Part shown: positions 63,072 to 64,000 of the stretch, piece after piece
Numbering within the stretch: the stretch's first letter is position 1
Layout: each line of letters starts with the position of its first letter
NCBI GenBank assembly: GCA_920105625.2
Contig: OV050032.1
Span: forward strand, 203,258,258-203,322,257
Direction of reading: 5' to 3'
From: Clusia tigrina
Lineage: Eukaryota; Arthropoda; Insecta; Diptera; Clusiidae
Length of the DNA: 64,000 nt
Notes under the pieces: generated by a model
The model's database searches: none
Told to the model about the DNA's origin: nothing
What the model saw: the letters and a program-made list of their open reading frames with translations, nothing else
Translations under genes and position numbers: made by a program

Positions 63072-64000
63072 CTGCAAATGAAATAAAGCATAGATAAGAT
63101 TACCGCATGCATTCAAAAGTAAACATTGCAAAAATAGTGCTGGCCCATGAAATCGGACGCACTTCGGACAAGGCCGAATTCGCCCGTTGTTTGTTAGCTA
63201 CCAGTGCAAGTCGGTCAGGCATAATTTAAGTGCAACGCATTTCATATTCTTCCAGCGAACGCGTTCAATAGATCGGATCGGTAAATATTGACACACTCAA
63301 TCGCCCCATCAGAGAAATGTTAGACACGGAGAGCATAATGATAAGGAATATGCATATATGCAGGTCGTGAATGCGCGTGTTAATATATAATAATATATGA
63401 GCCAAAGAGTATACTTACATATGAGCACATGAGACAATTCAATACTGACAAAAATGTGATGATAAAAAATAAAATTATAATTATTATTTCTTTGCTTAGT
63501 TTTAATGCAAATTCCGGCCAGTATTGAATTGTCATAAATGCTTATAAGAACTTAGCACACTAACGACAACTCAATATTAAGAATTTTAGCTCATATCTCC
63601 CAAAAGTGAATGTATCCTCTTGATCTGGATGGTCTTCTTTTGTACACATACAAATAGGATTTAGGATTGTAAAAGGAAAAGGAAGTTACACCTTTTCAAA
63701 TTTCATTGACTCTTTTATGAATCTCAGAAGTCTGTCCAGGGATCAGGCCACATTCAGGCCACATCGGCCATTTCCAAATACATCTGGCCCTAATAAGCGC
63801 CTCCTTATACCGGAAAATACAGTACACACACACAGTGGTAAGAATATCTATTACCATGAATGCATAGATCAGTTCACAATCTCACTTACACTGAGTGTAT
63901 TAATTAAGTGACATTTTCATTTCCTTTTATACACTTCACTCTCGTTAGGAAGGAAGTAAAGTTCCTGATCCACTCCAGCTGCAATGTTAGGAACGACTTT
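63072..64000 (-). other. FoxK: FoxK intron continuing off the right edge
   Basis: No further forkhead-gene exon was recognised between the acceptor ending at 63072 and the window end. The interval is AT-rich with scattered short ORFs. The remaining 5' exons are expected beyond 64000. Confidence 0.6.

Overview
The window is dipteran nuclear DNA, most likely from a higher fly and quite possibly a tephritid fruit fly. The recognisable genes are split by short GT-AG introns, the non-coding DNA is very AT-rich and full of micro- and minisatellites, and the proteins are fly-like. Four genes are recognised: ash1 (+), ABCF3 (+), a Cu/Zn superoxide dismutase (-) and the 3' part of FoxK (-). As far as I recall, their Drosophila counterparts all lie on chromosome arm 3L (Muller element D), so the window fits a rearranged piece of that element. 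The SOD gene has a second intron that Drosophila Sod lacks and that I recall from Ceratitis, which is the main hint for Tephritidae.

Layout. 1-9.9 kb: T-rich and repeat-rich DNA around a minus-strand gene of unknown family, seen as two exons (9904-9689 and 5058-4766) about 4.6 kb apart; the intron carries a degenerate repeat and several small inverted-repeat elements. 9.9-16.4 kb: repeats, a tRNA-derived SINE pair (one copy split by a 36-bp inverted-repeat element) and a probable ash1 5' UTR exon. 16.5-29.8 kb: ash1, seven coding exons, about 2,651 codons. 29.9-38.4 kb: gene-poor DNA with minisatellites and a long (TA)n tract. 38.4-45.2 kb: ABCF3, ten coding exons, 707 aa. 45.2-50.0 kb: gene-poor with minisatellites. 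50.0-53.0 kb: Sod1-type gene on the minus strand, three exons, 153 aa. 53.0-60.5 kb: a deleted PIF/Harbinger-type element, a third SINE copy, (TA)n, a 26-bp minisatellite and two doubtful ORFs. 60.5-64 kb: the last seven exons of FoxK; its 5' half, including the expected FHA domain, lies beyond the right edge.

Functionally the genes are independent housekeeping or regulatory loci: a trithorax-group H3K36 methyltransferase, a cytosolic ABC-F ATPase, an antioxidant enzyme and a forkhead transcription factor. I see no operon, defence island or other co-ordinated system. The most interesting items are a possible in-frame cassette exon in FoxK, a PKA-anchoring-like helix in the unknown minus-strand protein, the two-intron SOD, and several nested non-autonomous transposons whose termini can be read directly.
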